This document shows positions 26,566 to 35,514 of a stretch of DNA of 64,000 bases, in pieces (position 1 is the first letter of the stretch; each line of letters begins with the position of its first letter). Where the stretch lies: positions 1 to 64,000 of the forward strand of contig UNRJ01000005.1 in assembly GCA_900537125.1 (NCBI GenBank), written 5' to 3'. A program made the translations under genes and the position numbers. The notes below the pieces were generated by a model. It had not been told where the DNA came from, searched no databases, and was given only the letters and a program-made list of their open reading frames with translations. Source of the stretch: Rhodobacteraceae bacterium Alg238-R152 (lineage in GTDB: Bacteria; Pseudomonadota; Alphaproteobacteria; Rhodobacterales; Rhodobacteraceae).

Positions 26566-27384
26566 GTGCTGAAAGTAGAAAACCTGACAAAAGCCTTTGG
26601 GCCGAACGTGGCTGTGGATGCGGCCTCCATCTCAGTGGAAACGCCAACCATGATTGGCATCATTGGTCGGTCGGGTGCCGGGAAATCCACTCTTTTGCGA
26701 ATGCTCAACCGTCTGACGCAAGAAACCAGCGGTCGGATTGTATTTGAGGGCACAGACATTGGTGCGCTTAAAGGCAACGACAAGCGGCGTTGGCAAAGCG
26801 AATGCGCAATGATTTTTCAGCAGTTCAATCTTGTTCCAAGATTGGATGTGGTGAGCAACGTTATGTATGGCACGCTCAATCGCCGCAGCACGCTGGCGAC
26901 GATGTTCAATTTGTTCCCAAATGAAGACATTCACCGCGCCATCGACATTTTGGACCGCCTTGGCATTGCCGAACATGCAGCCAAACGCGCCGAAGCGCTG
27001 TCCGGTGGCCAGCAGCAGCGTGTCGCGATTGCGCGGGCATTGATGCAGGATCCAAAGATCATCCTTGCGGATGAACCCATCGCCTCACTGGACCCGATGA
27101 ACGCACAGGTGGTGATGCAATCACTGCGCCAGATCCACGAAGAAGATGGCCGCATGGTTATTGCCAACCTTCACACGCTAGACACCGCGCGCCGCTATTG
27201 TGATCGCGTGATTGGCATGCGCGACGGGCGAATTGTCTTTGACGGCACCCCGGCGCAACTAACCACGGGCGTGGCGCGCGACATCTACGGCGCCGACGCC
27301 TCCTTTAGCGAAGCGGCCACCTCGACAGAGATCGAGACACTGGACCGAACGGCCAAGGAGGCCGCCGCACTCGAACTTGCCTGA
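26566..27384 (+). CDS. phnC: Phosphonate ABC transporter, ATP-binding protein
   Basis: The 272-residue ABC ATPase starts with GTG after a GAGGA site. Visible are Walker A ([14 protein letters not shown] near residue 36), the Q-loop [12 protein letters not shown], the signature [16 protein letters not shown] and Walker [13 protein letters not shown]. It energises phosphonate import with PhnD and the two PhnE permeases encoded downstream. The spacing to phnD is 55 bp. Confidence 0.95.
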   Translation: MLKVENLTKAFGPNVAVDAASISVETPTMIGIIGRSGAGKSTLLRMLNRLTQETSGRIVFEGTDIGALKGNDKRRWQSECAMIFQQFNLVPRLDVVSNVMYGTLNRRSTLATMFNLFPNEDIHRAIDILDRLGIAEHAAKRAEALSGGQQQRVAIARALMQDPKIILADEPIASLDPMNAQVVMQSLRQIHEEDGRMVIANLHTLDTARRYCDRVIGMRDGRIVFDGTPAQLTTGVARDIYGADASFSEAATSTEIETLDRTAKEAAALELA

Positions 27385-27439
27385 CCCCTATCCCCCACGC
27401 CACGAACAGCGTGGGGTTTTACCAACTGGAGCGACCACA

Positions 27440-28342
27440 ATGAAAAAACTGCTAGCTGCCGCATTGGCAACAACGGCTTTGACCACACCGGTTATGGCTG
27501 ACGAAATCACCGAATTCCGCATTGGCCTTTTGGGCGGGGAAAACGCTCAGGACCGTCTGAACAACAACGAATGCCTGCGCGCCAAAACCGAAGAAGTTTT
27601 GGGTGTGCCAACCAAATTGTTTGCTCCTGCTGACTACAATGGCGTGATCCAGGGTCTTCTGGGCGGCACCATCGACATGGCTTGGTTAGGCGCGTCTGGT
27701 TACGCAAAAACCTATTTGTCTGACCCAGAAGCGGTTGAGCCAATTTTGGTCAAGGTGAACGTGGACGGCGGCTACGGCTACTACTCGATCGGATTTGCCC
27801 GCAAAGATAGCGGCATCACTTCGCTGGAAGACATGAAGGGCAAGACCTTCGGCTTTGGTGATCCGAACTCCACCTCCGGCTTCCTGATCCCGTCCATCGA
27901 GATCCCGGAAGCAACTGGCGCAACCATGACATCCGGCGACTATTTCGGTGAAGTGAAATTCTCCGGCGGTCACGAGCAGACCATTGTTGGCGTGAACAAC
28001 GGCGACTTTGACGGTGGCGTGACTTGGGCCGACGGTCTGGGTGAATGGGAAGACGGTTACAACTCCGGAGCGCTGCGTCGTGCGGTTGATGCAGGTCTCG
28101 TAGATATGAACGAATTGGTTAAAATCTGGCAGTCTAAGCCGATCCCAGAAGGTCCGATCGTTCTGCGCAAAGCTTTGCCGGAAGACGTTAAAGTCAAGTT
28201 CACCGCCTTGATGGCGTCCATGCCCTCCATCGATCCCGATTGCGCCTATGGCGTCCTGTCCGGTGAGGCGAAAGGTGTGATGCCAATCGGCCATGATGCT
28301 TACGAAGTAATTGTTGAAGCGCGCAAGCTGAAGTCCAACTAA
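27440..28342 (+). CDS. phnD: Phosphonate ABC transporter, periplasmic substrate-binding protein
   Basis: The 300-residue protein has a signal peptide (MKKLLAAALATTALTTPVMA, cleaved before DEITEF). Family stretches are FAPADYNGVIQGLLGGTIDM, then AWLGASGYAKTY and FGFGDPNSTSGFLIPS, where the Ser/Thr-rich loop binds the phosphonate group. The start at 27440 has a GGAG site; the longer frame would destroy the signal peptide. A strong hairpin follows the gene before phnE1. Confidence 0.95.
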   Translation: MKKLLAAALATTALTTPVMADEITEFRIGLLGGENAQDRLNNNECLRAKTEEVLGVPTKLFAPADYNGVIQGLLGGTIDMAWLGASGYAKTYLSDPEAVEPILVKVNVDGGYGYYSIGFARKDSGITSLEDMKGKTFGFGDPNSTSGFLIPSIEIPEATGATMTSGDYFGEVKFSGGHEQTIVGVNNGDFDGGVTWADGLGEWEDGYNSGALRRAVDAGLVDMNELVKIWQSKPIPEGPIVLRKALPEDVKVKFTALMASMPSIDPDCAYGVLSGEAKGVMPIGHDAYEVIVEARKLKSN

Positions 28343-28359
28343 GCAACGCGATGCCGGAT

Positions 28360-28394
28360 AAAACAGGCCCCGCCATTCCTGCGGGGCCTGTTTT
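28360..28394 (+). terminator. Strong terminator/attenuator between phnD and phnE1
   Basis: A perfect 14-bp stem, AAAACAGGCCCCGC (28360-28373) and GCGGGGCCTGTTTT (28381-28394), with a 7-nt loop ends in a T-run, just 18 bp before the phnE1 start. It should make the binding protein and ATPase more abundant than the permeases, or stabilise the phnCD mRNA 3' end. Confidence 0.88.
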
Positions 28395-28411
28395 TGAATG
28401 AAAGGGCGGTC

Positions 28412-29284
28412 ATGACAGATCAGGCTTCGAGCGTCGTGGACATCCGCGCCGACTATATGGCGCAGGTGCGACGCAAACGGATGATGGATGGCATCATCCT
28501 TGTTGTGTTCATCGCATTGATGGTGACGGGGTTTATGATTGCGGATGACCGCAATGCGGGGGGCTTCTGGGAGGGCCTACATCGGATTTTTGATTTTCCC
28601 AAAGAGGTGCTGAGCGAAGCAATCGAGAAGATTGCAGAGCTGCCAGCTAACCTTTGGAAATACCTTCCATCGCTGATTGAAACAATCAATATTGCCGCTG
28701 CCTCTACACTTCTGGGCGCGATGTTGGGTATGTTGCTGTCGCTTTTATCGACCCGTGGCATGGCGAAATGGCCGCGCTTGATCCCACTATTCCGCCGTAT
28801 CATGGACGTAATGCGCGCTGTGCCGGAGATCGTGATCGCCTTGGTGCTTATCTTCATCATGGGTGGCGGGCCGGTGCCTGCAATGATTGCGATAGCGTTT
28901 CACACTTCCGGTGCGCTGGGAAAGTTGTTCTCTGAGGTAAACGAAAACGCTTCACTCAAGCCGGTCGAAGGATTGCAATCAGTGGGCGCCAGCTGGGCTC
29001 AGCGGATGTGGCTGGGCGTGATCCCACAGGTGGCACCCAACTATCTCAGCTACGCGCTGTTGCGCTTTGAAATCAACATCCGAGCGTCTGCCATCCTCGG
29101 TTTCGTCGGCGCAGGCGGCATTGGGTACGAGCTGCGCAACGCGATGAGTTGGGGCAAAGGCCAATATGACGACGCCATGGCGATTTTCCTGCTGTTGTTC
29201 CTGACCATTGTTGCCGTTGATCAACTCTCTTCCGTGGTTCGCGAGCGCCTGACCCACGGCAAAACTCAAAAGGTGGCGTCATGA
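28412..29284 (+). CDS. phnE1: Phosphonate ABC transporter permease 1
   Basis: The 290-residue permease has about six membrane helices. The first is MDGIILVVFIALMVTGFMIA. The ABC-permease EAA-like loop is VEGLQSVGASWAQRMWLGVI, and the end region has ASAILGFVGAGGIGYELRNA. The start at 28412 has an AAGGG site. The stop overlaps phnE2 by 4 bp. Alphaproteobacteria typically carry two phnE genes forming a heterodimeric channel. Confidence 0.93.
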   Translation: MTDQASSVVDIRADYMAQVRRKRMMDGIILVVFIALMVTGFMIADDRNAGGFWEGLHRIFDFPKEVLSEAIEKIAELPANLWKYLPSLIETINIAAASTLLGAMLGMLLSLLSTRGMAKWPRLIPLFRRIMDVMRAVPEIVIALVLIFIMGGGPVPAMIAIAFHTSGALGKLFSEVNENASLKPVEGLQSVGASWAQRMWLGVIPQVAPNYLSYALLRFEINIRASAILGFVGAGGIGYELRNAMSWGKGQYDDAMAIFLLLFLTIVAVDQLSSVVRERLTHGKTQKVAS

Positions 29285-30606
29285 CTCTCACAGCCAATGA
29301 AACCGTACTGTTGAAGGTCGAAGCCAACCGTTTGTTTGGCCGCAAAAAACTCATGAGCTTTGGCCTGCCCGCCATTGTGATTGCTTATCTGACCTATATT
29401 GCCGTTGCCTTTGACGTTCCGGGACTGACCCAAAGATTTGAGGTCGATAATGCCCGCGCGCTTGTGGCAGACAGTTACAGCTACAAGACTCACATCGCGC
29501 GCGACAACCGGTCCGGCGAGATCACCGCCGCCATCGAAGGCGAGCGCAAGGGTACCTATCCAGATGGCACAGCGCCAGAGTGGGTCACTTTGGGCGGGAC
29601 CGAGACGGTGATTGATCTGGGTGATAGTCATGTTGTGACCTACGGCGCAGACAATTTTGTCAGCTACGACGTGCCAGGCTACGGCTTGATTACAGCGCAG
29701 CCTAGCCGCAGCAAAGGTGTGCAAGCGGTCTTGCCGACCGCTACCGTGCCAGAGTGGATCAGTGCCTCCAAAAACCGTATGACAATCACCACTGATGCGG
29801 GGCGTCTGACGATTACTCGCAACCGCACCGAGGTGTTTCGGTATTTCACTGGCTGGGAGTTGTTTTTCTTCACACTCGACAGTCCGTATTCCGGCCTGGG
29901 CGTTGGTGAAGTGATGTCACGCGCTTTGGGTGGTGAGCACGCCGAAATCTGGCAAAACTTTTGGACAAACAAGATGTGGCGTCACGCCGATGTGGCCTGG
30001 GCAATCTTTGAAACCATACTAATGGCCTTCCTTGGCACCATGGGGGCTGCCATTGTGGCGCTGCCTCTAGCCTTTCTGGCGGCCAAGAATTTCACCCCGT
30101 TGGTGCTGATCCGACAGGCCACCCGCCGTTTCTTTGACTTCTTCCGTGGTGTGGATGCGTTGATCTGGACAATCATTCTGTCGCGCGCCTTTGGGCCGGG
30201 GCCTCTAACTGGTGCTCTGGCAATCCTGATCACGGACACCGGCAGCTTTGGCAAAATGTTCTCTGAAGCGCTGGAGAATGTGGACAAAAAGCAGATTGAA
30301 GGCATCCAGTCCACGGGCGCCAAACCGGTGCAACGCTATCGCTTTGGTGTGATCCCACAGATCACCCCAATCCTGCTGAGTCAAATTCTCTACTATCTGG
30401 AGAGCAACACCCGCAGCGCAACTATCATTGGCGCCATTACCGGCGGCGGCATTGGTCTCTTGCTCACGCAAGCCATGATCACCCAGAAAGATTGGGAAGA
30501 AGTGACCTACTACATCGTGCTCATCATTTTGATGGTTATGATCATGGATTGGTTCTCCGGCTGGCTGCGCCGCAAGCTCATCACCGGAGACGAAAGCGGC
30601 CATTGA
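29281..30606 (+). CDS. phnE2: Phosphonate ABC transporter permease 2 (long form)
   Basis: The 441-residue permease is larger than PhnE1 because of a periplasmic insert between the first helix (GLPAIVIAYLTYIAVAF) and the core. The core has IEGIQSTGAKPVQRYRFGVI as EAA loop and SATIIGAITGGGIGLLLTQA. The length is normal for alphaproteobacterial PhnE2. Translation is coupled to phnE1 through an ATGA overlap. Confidence 0.93.
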   Translation: MTLTANETVLLKVEANRLFGRKKLMSFGLPAIVIAYLTYIAVAFDVPGLTQRFEVDNARALVADSYSYKTHIARDNRSGEITAAIEGERKGTYPDGTAPEWVTLGGTETVIDLGDSHVVTYGADNFVSYDVPGYGLITAQPSRSKGVQAVLPTATVPEWISASKNRMTITTDAGRLTITRNRTEVFRYFTGWELFFFTLDSPYSGLGVGEVMSRALGGEHAEIWQNFWTNKMWRHADVAWAIFETILMAFLGTMGAAIVALPLAFLAAKNFTPLVLIRQATRRFFDFFRGVDALIWTIILSRAFGPGPLTGALAILITDTGSFGKMFSEALENVDKKQIEGIQSTGAKPVQRYRFGVIPQITPILLSQILYYLESNTRSATIIGAITGGGIGLLLTQAMITQKDWEEVTYYIVLIILMVMIMDWFSGWLRRKLITGDESGH

Positions 30607-30660
30607 TCGATTTCTCCTTCGATTAGGATGTCTGTTCAAAAAATCAAACCGGAGGGAACA

Positions 30661-31278
30661 ATGCCCAAGCTTTCAGCAGACACGCCGCTGATCCACGACA
30701 ATTGCATACTGCACGACGCCACTTTTGGGCGGTATGTGGAGATTGGGCAAGGCAGCCGGATCATCTCGGCGCATTTTGATGACTATTCCTACTGTGACCG
30801 CTTGGCTGAAGTGGCCAATGCCAAAATTGGCAAGTTTGCCAATATTGCGGCCTTTAGCCGGATCGGGGCGACCGACCATCCGATGGAAAACGCGTCGCTG
30901 CATCATTTTCTGTATCGTTCCGGCGATTATTTTGACGATGCCGAACCTCATGCGGAGTTCTTTGCGCATCGTCAAAGCCGCGTGGCCACCATTGGTCATG
31001 ACACTTGGATCGGCCATGGGGCGATGATCAAGCCAGAGATCACCTTGGGCCACGGCAGCATCGTGGCCAGCGGTGCTGTAGTAACCAAGGACGTGCCACC
31101 TTACATGATTGTAGCGGGCATGCCGGCGACTCCCCTGCGCAGACGGTTCAGCGAGACTGTGTCAGATCGCTTGATGGACTTGGCCTGGTGGGATTGGAGT
31201 CATGTGCGCTTGCGCGACGCGCTCGCAGATTTTCGCGCACTGAAAGCTGAAGCGTTTCTGGAAAAATACGAGCGCTGA
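30661..31278 (+). CDS. Hexapeptide-repeat acyltransferase of phosphonate operons
   Basis: The 205-residue left-handed beta-helix protein has xat-type hexapeptide repeats: YVEIGQGSRIISAHFDDYSY, then ATIGHDTWIGHGAMIKPEI and LGHGSIVASGAVVTKDVPPY. It matches the chloramphenicol-acetyltransferase-like proteins found inside many phn operons. The start at 30661 follows a GGAGGG site. It may acetylate an aminoalkylphosphonate, standing in for PhnO; the substrate is not proven. The PhnM-paralogue gene converges on it, with stop codons 11 bp apart. Confidence 0.88.
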   Translation: MPKLSADTPLIHDNCILHDATFGRYVEIGQGSRIISAHFDDYSYCDRLAEVANAKIGKFANIAAFSRIGATDHPMENASLHHFLYRSGDYFDDAEPHAEFFAHRQSRVATIGHDTWIGHGAMIKPEITLGHGSIVASGAVVTKDVPPYMIVAGMPATPLRRRFSETVSDRLMDLAWWDWSHVRLRDALADFRALKAEAFLEKYER

Positions 31279-31289
31279 TCCCTGACGGT

Positions 31290-32471
31290 CTATTCGGCTG
31301 CCAAATGTGACGTCGGTTGGTTGGCGAAGAAGCGATGCGCGGCTTCGCCAGTCAAATGCGAGATGCGCCCGCCAGAAATGGTGCCTTCTACCGCATGTGT
31401 CTGCTCATTCACTATTGTTATGTCGGCGCGTTGACCTAGCGCAAGCCCCCCGCGGTCATTCAATCCCATGATCTCTGCCGCATTGCTTGAAATCATGGCC
31501 CAGGCCTTGGGAAGGTCGCGCAGACCTTCGTCGACCATGCGAAAGGCGGCTTTGGACAGAGCCGGATAGTGGTAATCTGAGACCAGCACGTCGCAAAGGT
31601 CATCCCCAACCAAACGTGACGCGTGGATGTTGCCGGCCTGGCTGCCGCCTCGCACAATGTTGGGGGCGCCCATGACGACATGATCTCCGACGGCCTTAGC
31701 AACCGCTGCGGGCCCGCGAGCGGTTGGGAATTCACAGACGCGCGCGCCGAGAACGGAATAGCGCTCGCGGGTGTCGCCATCGGGGTCGTCATGGCTCCCA
31801 TAACGTACACCGAGCGTGTCGAAGCTTTCTGCCAAGGAGCAGAGATAGCGCGGTACGCGTGGGCTTTGGTCAAAGGCGGCGCGTACGAGACGCATGTGCT
31901 CTTCCGGTGAGCGACCAGCTTTTTTGGCCCAGAGCTTAATTTCATCCGGTTGTTCGCGTGCCAGAAACAGCGCCTCTTCGAGGTGGTTGTTGAACACCAC
32001 ATAGTCGATGCCGTGCTTTTTGATGGCGTTGAGAAGCCGGTCGCCGGTGTCCACGGTATGTGTTTCACAGCGGACCTGTATGCGCAGATCCGTCACCGAG
32101 TGATCGCGGTAGTGATCCATGGCCGACATCAGGGTTTCAGCCGCATCTGGCCCACGGTGTCCACCTTCCCAGCTCCAACTTTGCGCCAACCATGCGGTTG
32201 TCACGCCATTGGCCGCTGCGTCGCGATCGGTTGCCCGCAGCCCCATTTCCAATGGAAACGGCGCCGATGGGCGTGGTGCAATGTGGCGTTCAAAGGCGTC
32301 TCCGTGCATGTCGATTATGCCGGGCAATACCAAATAACCGGAGAGGTCCACTTCAGGCAAAGGGCCAGAGGTGATCACCCCGTGCTCAAGCGTAAGGGTG
32401 CCCTCCTCAAGACGGCCGTTGCGCAGAATTTGGGCGCCGGTCAGGCGCAGGGAGAGGGTCGGTCTGGACAT
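31290..32471 (-). CDS. PhnM-type triphosphate diphosphatase paralogue
   Basis: The 393-residue amidohydrolase has the metal motif LPGIIDMHGDAFERHIAPRP near residue 55. This is PhnM-like, with HGD in place of the HTD of canonical PhnM. Further PhnM features are HTVDTGDRLL, MGAPNIVRGGSQAGNIHASR and VSDYHYPAL. PhnM releases pyrophosphate from the ribose-phosphonate triphosphate. A second, canonical phnM is encoded at 39136, so this copy is divergent and may act on a related nucleotide. The start at 32471 lacks a clear binding site; a TTG at 32483 is possible. Confidence 0.85.
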   Translation of the reverse strand: MSRPTLSLRLTGAQILRNGRLEEGTLTLEHGVITSGPLPEVDLSGYLVLPGIIDMHGDAFERHIAPRPSAPFPLEMGLRATDRDAAANGVTTAWLAQSWSWEGGHRGPDAAETLMSAMDHYRDHSVTDLRIQVRCETHTVDTGDRLLNAIKKHGIDYVVFNNHLEEALFLAREQPDEIKLWAKKAGRSPEEHMRLVRAAFDQSPRVPRYLCSLAESFDTLGVRYGSHDDPDGDTRERYSVLGARVCEFPTARGPAAVAKAVGDHVVMGAPNIVRGGSQAGNIHASRLVGDDLCDVLVSDYHYPALSKAAFRMVDEGLRDLPKAWAMISSNAAEIMGLNDRGGLALGQRADITIVNEQTHAVEGTISGGRISHLTGEAAHRFFANQPTSHLAAE

Positions 32472-32569
32472 GGGGGTGCTCAATATGATTTTGCCCGATC
32501 TATAGGAGGTTTATGTGTCGCCTGCGTGACGCCCCCGGTCCGGATCTCCGGAGTTTGCGCGAGACGACA

Positions 32570-33298
32570 CTATTCTGACAATGTGAGAGTGACGCGGTCT
32601 CCCGCAAACCATGTTGTGCCAAATTCCACTGGTTCCTGGTCCGCATCCACGTTCACGCCGACCGAGCGCAGGATTGGGTCACCCTCGGTCAGGCGCAGGT
32701 GCAACGCTTGCGTAGCTGTCGCGCGTTTCGCCGTGAGGCGTGTCCAAGCGCGGGTGTAATCCTGCACATTGTTGGCTTTGAGCGCGGCTGTGACCGATCT
32801 CAATTCGGCCAACTGTGTCGTCATGTCTGGAAAGCGTGTTTCGGGAAAGACACTGCGAAAAACCGCGATTGGTTGATCATCGGCAAGCGACAGCCCGTCA
32901 TAAACGTGCACGCAGGTGCCTGCGGGTAGCTGCAGAGCTTCTATTTCCTTGGCATCGGCCGCGCGAGTTTCCAGATGCAGAACTTCCTTGCCGGGCAGTC
33001 GGCCCGCCTGTTCCAGATTGCGATGGAAGCGCACCCTCCGACCAATGGCATAGTCCGTGGGCACCTGGGCGACAAACACGCCTGCGCCGCGTCGGGCATG
33101 CACCAAGCCATTCTCGGACATGGATTTTATCGCGTGTCTGACAGTGTGACGATTGACACCAAACCGCGCAGACATCTCGGCTTCTGTGGGCAGCTTGTCT
33201 CCGGGGCTATAGCGGCCTTCGGTGATGTCTTCCGTGAGGGCGGTGGCAATGGATTGCCAGATCGGGGTGCGTTTGGCGGTCATAGTTTGGTCAGTCAC
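32570..33298 (-). CDS. phnF: GntR-family regulator PhnF
   Basis: The 242-residue HutC-type regulator has an N-terminal winged helix (LPTEAEMSARFGVNRHTVRH) and a C-terminal UTRA ligand domain. It is divergent from phnG, and a symmetric sequence in the 109-bp gap is a likely binding site. It probably represses the C-P lyase genes. The GTG start at 33298 or the ATG at 33283 are both possible. Confidence 0.92.
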   Translation of the reverse strand: MTDQTMTAKRTPIWQSIATALTEDITEGRYSPGDKLPTEAEMSARFGVNRHTVRHAIKSMSENGLVHARRGAGVFVAQVPTDYAIGRRVRFHRNLEQAGRLPGKEVLHLETRAADAKEIEALQLPAGTCVHVYDGLSLADDQPIAVFRSVFPETRFPDMTTQLAELRSVTAALKANNVQDYTRAWTRLTAKRATATQALHLRLTEGDPILRSVGVNVDADQEPVEFGTTWFAGDRVTLTLSE

Positions 33299-33304
33299 TG
33301 CTCT

Positions 33305-33322
33305 GTGTCATGAAAACTTCAT
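33305..33322 (+). promoter_or_regulatory. Candidate Pho box upstream of phnG
   Basis: GTGTCAT (33305-33311) and ACTTCAT (33316-33322) are 7-mers with an 11-bp period and the spacer GAAA, close to the CTGTCAT-N4-CTGTCAT PhoB consensus. The site lies about 85 bp before phnG and just before phnF. Confidence 0.45.
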
Positions 33323-33360
33323 GGGTCTCAGGATTGCGCGACTCGCGTCGCAACGCTAGT

Positions 33361-33392
33361 ATTTGTCTAGTTGTATAGTAATGTAGACAAAT
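33361..33392. promoter_or_regulatory. Inverted repeat, candidate PhnF operator
   Basis: A perfect 9-bp palindrome, ATTTGTCTA (33361-33369) and TAGACAAAT (33384-33392), encloses TTGTATAGTAA-type sequence and sits 15 bp before the phnG start. HutC-subfamily GntR proteins bind GT-TA...TA-AC palindromes, which this resembles. Confidence 0.6.
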
Positions 33393-33407
33393 TCACAAGG
33401 TGTCTAG

Positions 33408-33854
33408 ATGACCGCAGAAATTAACAGACGTGCCTGGATGTCGCTGCTTGCCAAGGCGCCTGCAAACCGGCTGAACGCGCTTTGGCAAGCGCACGGCGCC
33501 ACCCCGGCCTTTCACTGGCTGCGTGCACCCGAAATTGGTGCCTCGATGGTGCGCGGGCGGCTTGGTGGAACTGGCGCGCCCTTCAATCTTGGCGAAATGA
33601 CCCTGACCCGCTGCGCCTTGCAACTGGAGAGCGGCGAATTGGGGCATGGCTATGTGCAGGGTCGCGATAAAGCCAAAGCACGGATCGCGGCGTTGGTGGA
33701 TGCCTTGATGCAGGGACCGGAAGCGGAAGCGGTCGCGGCCGGCATCCTGACGCCGCTGGAGCTCGAAATGGCAGAGGCCAAAACCGATAGGGCGGAAAAA
33801 GCCGCTGCCACAAGGGTGGATTTCTTCACCATGGTGCGGGGAGAAGACTCATGA
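33408..33854 (+). CDS. phnG: C-P lyase complex subunit PhnG
   Basis: The 148-residue protein is of normal PhnG length, with RRAWMSLLAKAPANRLNALW at the N-terminus, APEIGASMVRGRLGGTGAPF in the middle and ELGHGYVQGRDKAKARIAAL. PhnG is part of the PhnGHIJ core that couples phosphonate to the ribose of ATP. The start follows an AAGG site, and the stop overlaps phnH by 4 bp. Confidence 0.95.
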   Translation: MTAEINRRAWMSLLAKAPANRLNALWQAHGATPAFHWLRAPEIGASMVRGRLGGTGAPFNLGEMTLTRCALQLESGELGHGYVQGRDKAKARIAALVDALMQGPEAEAVAAGILTPLELEMAEAKTDRAEKAAATRVDFFTMVRGEDS

Positions 33855-34420
33855 ATACAGAGGTCTTGAAAGGCGGCTTTGGGAATGCTCCGGTGGATGC
33901 GGCCTACGCCTTCCGTGCTGCTATGAAAGCTATGGCCTGTCCCGGTACAGTGGAAGTCTTGCAAGGTGCGCAGCCGCCTGCGCCGGTCAGCGTGGCTGCG
34001 GGCACACTTCTATTGACGTTATGTGATCCGGACACGCCTCTACATCTGGCGGGTGACTTCGATTGCGAAGATGTACGCGCGTGGGTTTCCTTCCACATCG
34101 GTGCCCCCGTTGTGGCGGCGGAGGTGTCCATGTTTGCCCTCGGCTCATGGGAGGCGCTGGCGCCATTGAGCCGCTTTGCCATTGGCACACCGGAGTATCC
34201 AGACCGCTCCGCCACATTGATTGTTGAACAGGAGGTGCTGGCGCAGGATGGCATGGCCCTGCGCGGCCCTGGCATCAAGGACAGTGTAACTATGGCTTTA
34301 CCGGAGACAGGGGCGTTTCAGATGAACGCCATGCTTTTCCCATTGGGACTCGATTTCTTTTTCACCAGTGGCGATCAGGTTTCAGCGCTTCCTCGAACGA
34401 CCAAAGTGGAGGTGGCTTGA
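33851..34420 (+). CDS. phnH: C-P lyase complex subunit PhnH
   Basis: The 189-residue subunit contains AAYAFRAAMKAMACPGTVEV, then FALGSWEALAPLSRFAIGTP and a C-terminal FPLGLDFFFTSGDQVSALPR, all typical of PhnH. It forms a dimer bridging the PhnGHIJ core. Both ends overlap neighbouring genes by 4 bp (ATGA), showing tight coupling. Confidence 0.95.
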   Translation: MNTEVLKGGFGNAPVDAAYAFRAAMKAMACPGTVEVLQGAQPPAPVSVAAGTLLLTLCDPDTPLHLAGDFDCEDVRAWVSFHIGAPVVAAEVSMFALGSWEALAPLSRFAIGTPEYPDRSATLIVEQEVLAQDGMALRGPGIKDSVTMALPETGAFQMNAMLFPLGLDFFFTSGDQVSALPRTTKVEVA

Positions 34421-35514
34421 TGTATGTAGCAGTTAAAGGCGGCGAGCGCGCGATTGATAACGCCCACGCGTGGTTGGCAGAAGAACGGCGCGGGGATCTG
34501 AATGTAGCAGAATTGTCCGTGTCACAGATCCGTGAGCAACTGAGCCTCGCCGTTAACCGTGTGATGGCCGAGGGGTCACTTTATGATCCTGACCTAGCAG
34601 CGTTGGCGATAAAACAAGCGCGCGGCGATATGATCGAAGCGATCTTCCTCATTCGTGCTTATCGCACCACCCTGCCGCGTTTTGGGGCTTCAGCACCGGT
34701 GGAAACCGAGGCAATGGCTTGTGATCGCCGGATTTCGGCAACCTTCAAAGATGCACCAGGTGGGCAAGTTCTGGGGCCGACGTTTGACTATACTCATCGT
34801 CTGTTGGATTTTGCACTGGCCGCCGATGGCGAGGTTCCTAACATCGCAAAAGGCGAGGCGCGGACAGAGCCAACGCCGCACATCACCGACTTTCTCAACA
34901 AAGAGGGGCTGATCCAGACCGAAGCGACCTCAGAGGACGTGCCAGGTGATTTAACGCGGGCCCCCCTGGAATTGCCGGCCAACCGTCCACTGCGCCTGCA
35001 AGCGCTGACCCGGGGGGATGAGGGTTTCGTTCTGTCGATGGCTTACTCCACTCAGCGTGGCTACGCGCGCAATCATGCCTTTGTGGGTGAGTTGCGTATC
35101 GGCAAAGTGTCAGTAGAGATGGAAATCCCGGAGCTGGGCTTTGCCATTGAAATCGGAGAGGTCGAACTGACAGAATGTGAGACTGTGAACCAGTTTCAGG
35201 GCTCCAAAACAGAACCCCCACAGTTCACCCGTGGCTATGGCCTGGTGTTTGGTCAGTCAGAGCGTAAGTCAATTTCCATGGCGCTGGTGGATCGGGCCTT
35301 GCGTTGGGAAGAACTAGGTGAGGACAACCTTGGCGCCCCGGCGCAGGATGAGGAGTTTGTACTCTATCACTCTGACAACATTCAGGCGACGGGCTTCTTG
35401 GAGCACATCAAACTGCCGCACTACGTGGATTTCCAGTCTGAACTGGAATTAATCCGCAAGCTGCGCCGCGAAGCTTTGGAGAACGCAAACCCCATTCAGG
35501 AGGCCGCAGAATGA
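34417..35514 (+). CDS. phnI: C-P lyase complex subunit PhnI
   Basis: The 365-residue protein starts MYVAVKGGERAIDNAHAWLA after an initial Met. It carries the long helical pattern of PhnI with VSQIREQLSLAVNRVMAEGS and VLYHSDNIQATGFLEHIKLP. PhnI displaces adenine from ATP with phosphonate, giving the ribose-5-triphosphate phosphonate. Length matches the family (about 355-365 aa). It overlaps phnJ by 4 bp. Confidence 0.96.
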   Translation: MMYVAVKGGERAIDNAHAWLAEERRGDLNVAELSVSQIREQLSLAVNRVMAEGSLYDPDLAALAIKQARGDMIEAIFLIRAYRTTLPRFGASAPVETEAMACDRRISATFKDAPGGQVLGPTFDYTHRLLDFALAADGEVPNIAKGEARTEPTPHITDFLNKEGLIQTEATSEDVPGDLTRAPLELPANRPLRLQALTRGDEGFVLSMAYSTQRGYARNHAFVGELRIGKVSVEMEIPELGFAIEIGEVELTECETVNQFQGSKTEPPQFTRGYGLVFGQSERKSISMALVDRALRWEELGEDNLGAPAQDEEFVLYHSDNIQATGFLEHIKLPHYVDFQSELELIRKLRREALENANPIQEAAE

